From Desulfobacteraceae bacterium (GTDB taxonomy: Bacteria > Desulfobacterota > Desulfobacteria > Desulfobacterales > Desulfobacteraceae), in assembly GCA_022712835.1 (NCBI GenBank), contig JAFLJU010000146.1, positions 1 through 5,440 on the forward strand: DNA of 5,440 nucleotides, read 5' to 3'. Below are positions 5,294 through 5,440 of the stretch, in pieces. How positions within the stretch are numbered: position 1 is the first letter of the stretch; the number at the start of each line of letters is the position of its first letter. The notes under the pieces are model-generated. The model saw nothing but the letters and a program-made list of their open reading frames with translations, ran no database searches and was not told the origin of the DNA. Made by a program: the position numbers and the translations under genes.

Positions 5294-5440
5294 TTAATCC
5301 CCTATTTTTTCTTCAACACCCAAATCATTGGCCTGGGGCATCTCCTCTTTTTTTTCAATAAACCGGATGGAGACCATCTGATCCGTCACTTCGACCACTT
5401 CAATGCCAAACCCGACAAAGGTTTTGAGCATCACGGCATC
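5294..5440 (-). CDS. C-terminal 48 residues of an unrecognised protein (5' end outside window)
   Basis: An open frame enters from the window edge and ends at TAA (5294-5296). The visible part starts DAVMLKTFVGFGIEVVEV, continues TDQMVSIRFIEKKEE, and ends in an acidic, probably disordered tail (about 20 residues, last residues EEKIGD). The alternation of hydrophobic and polar residues suggests two beta-strands (IEVVEV and MVSIRFIE) closing a small domain. Coding is supported by the clean frame and typical codons, but 48 residues are too few to name a family. It is cotranscribed with nothing visible before the tRNA. Confidence 0.7.
   Translation of the reverse strand, partial: DAVMLKTFVGFGIEVVEVTDQMVSIRFIEKKEEMPQANDLGVEEKIGD

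Overview
The window carries a compact block of genes that all run on the minus strand, so transcription goes from high to low coordinates. The tRNA gene, the delta-proteobacterial flavour of the proteins, a mid-range base composition with A-rich runs between genes, and a PBP1b-type synthase next to a TPR lipoprotein suggest a Gram-negative bacterium. It is probably a member of the Desulfobacterota, but this is inferred from protein style only and is not proven by any single marker.

In transcription order: (1) the last 48 codons of an unrecognised protein (5294-5440); (2) a tRNA-Val(GAC) gene (5163-5238) with its own promoter and a strong downstream terminator; it folds canonically but has C instead of U at position 33; (3) a type II toxin-antitoxin pair of the Xre-RES (MbcA-MbcT / ParS-ParT) class: the Xre/DUF2384 antitoxin (4330-4959) and the RES-domain toxin (3875-4330), joined by a TAATG overlap, driven by a near-consensus promoter with a possible operator, and closed by a 13-bp-stem terminator (3787-3823); (4) after an AT-rich gap of about 290 bases, a second unit: an uncharacterised radical SAM protein (2686-3585), a class A penicillin-binding protein of the PBP1b type (327-2702) and a TPR lipoprotein truncated by the window edge (1-330).

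The second unit is the most interesting. PBP1b polymerises and crosslinks peptidoglycan at the outer face of the inner membrane. The lipoprotein behind it, coupled by an ATGA overlap, has the architecture of LpoP, the TPR outer-membrane lipoprotein that activates PBP1b in Pseudomonas aeruginosa. The radical SAM gene upstream is packed tightly against the PBP gene, which suggests co-expression. Its substrate is unknown. The junction between PBP and lipoprotein genes is a 12-base tandem repeat in which each unit carries a GGAG ribosome-binding core.

The toxin-antitoxin pair is a recognisable system, but its antitoxin has a basic N-terminal extension of roughly 95 residues ahead of the HTH domain. 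No CRISPR array, insertion sequence or integrase gene is visible.
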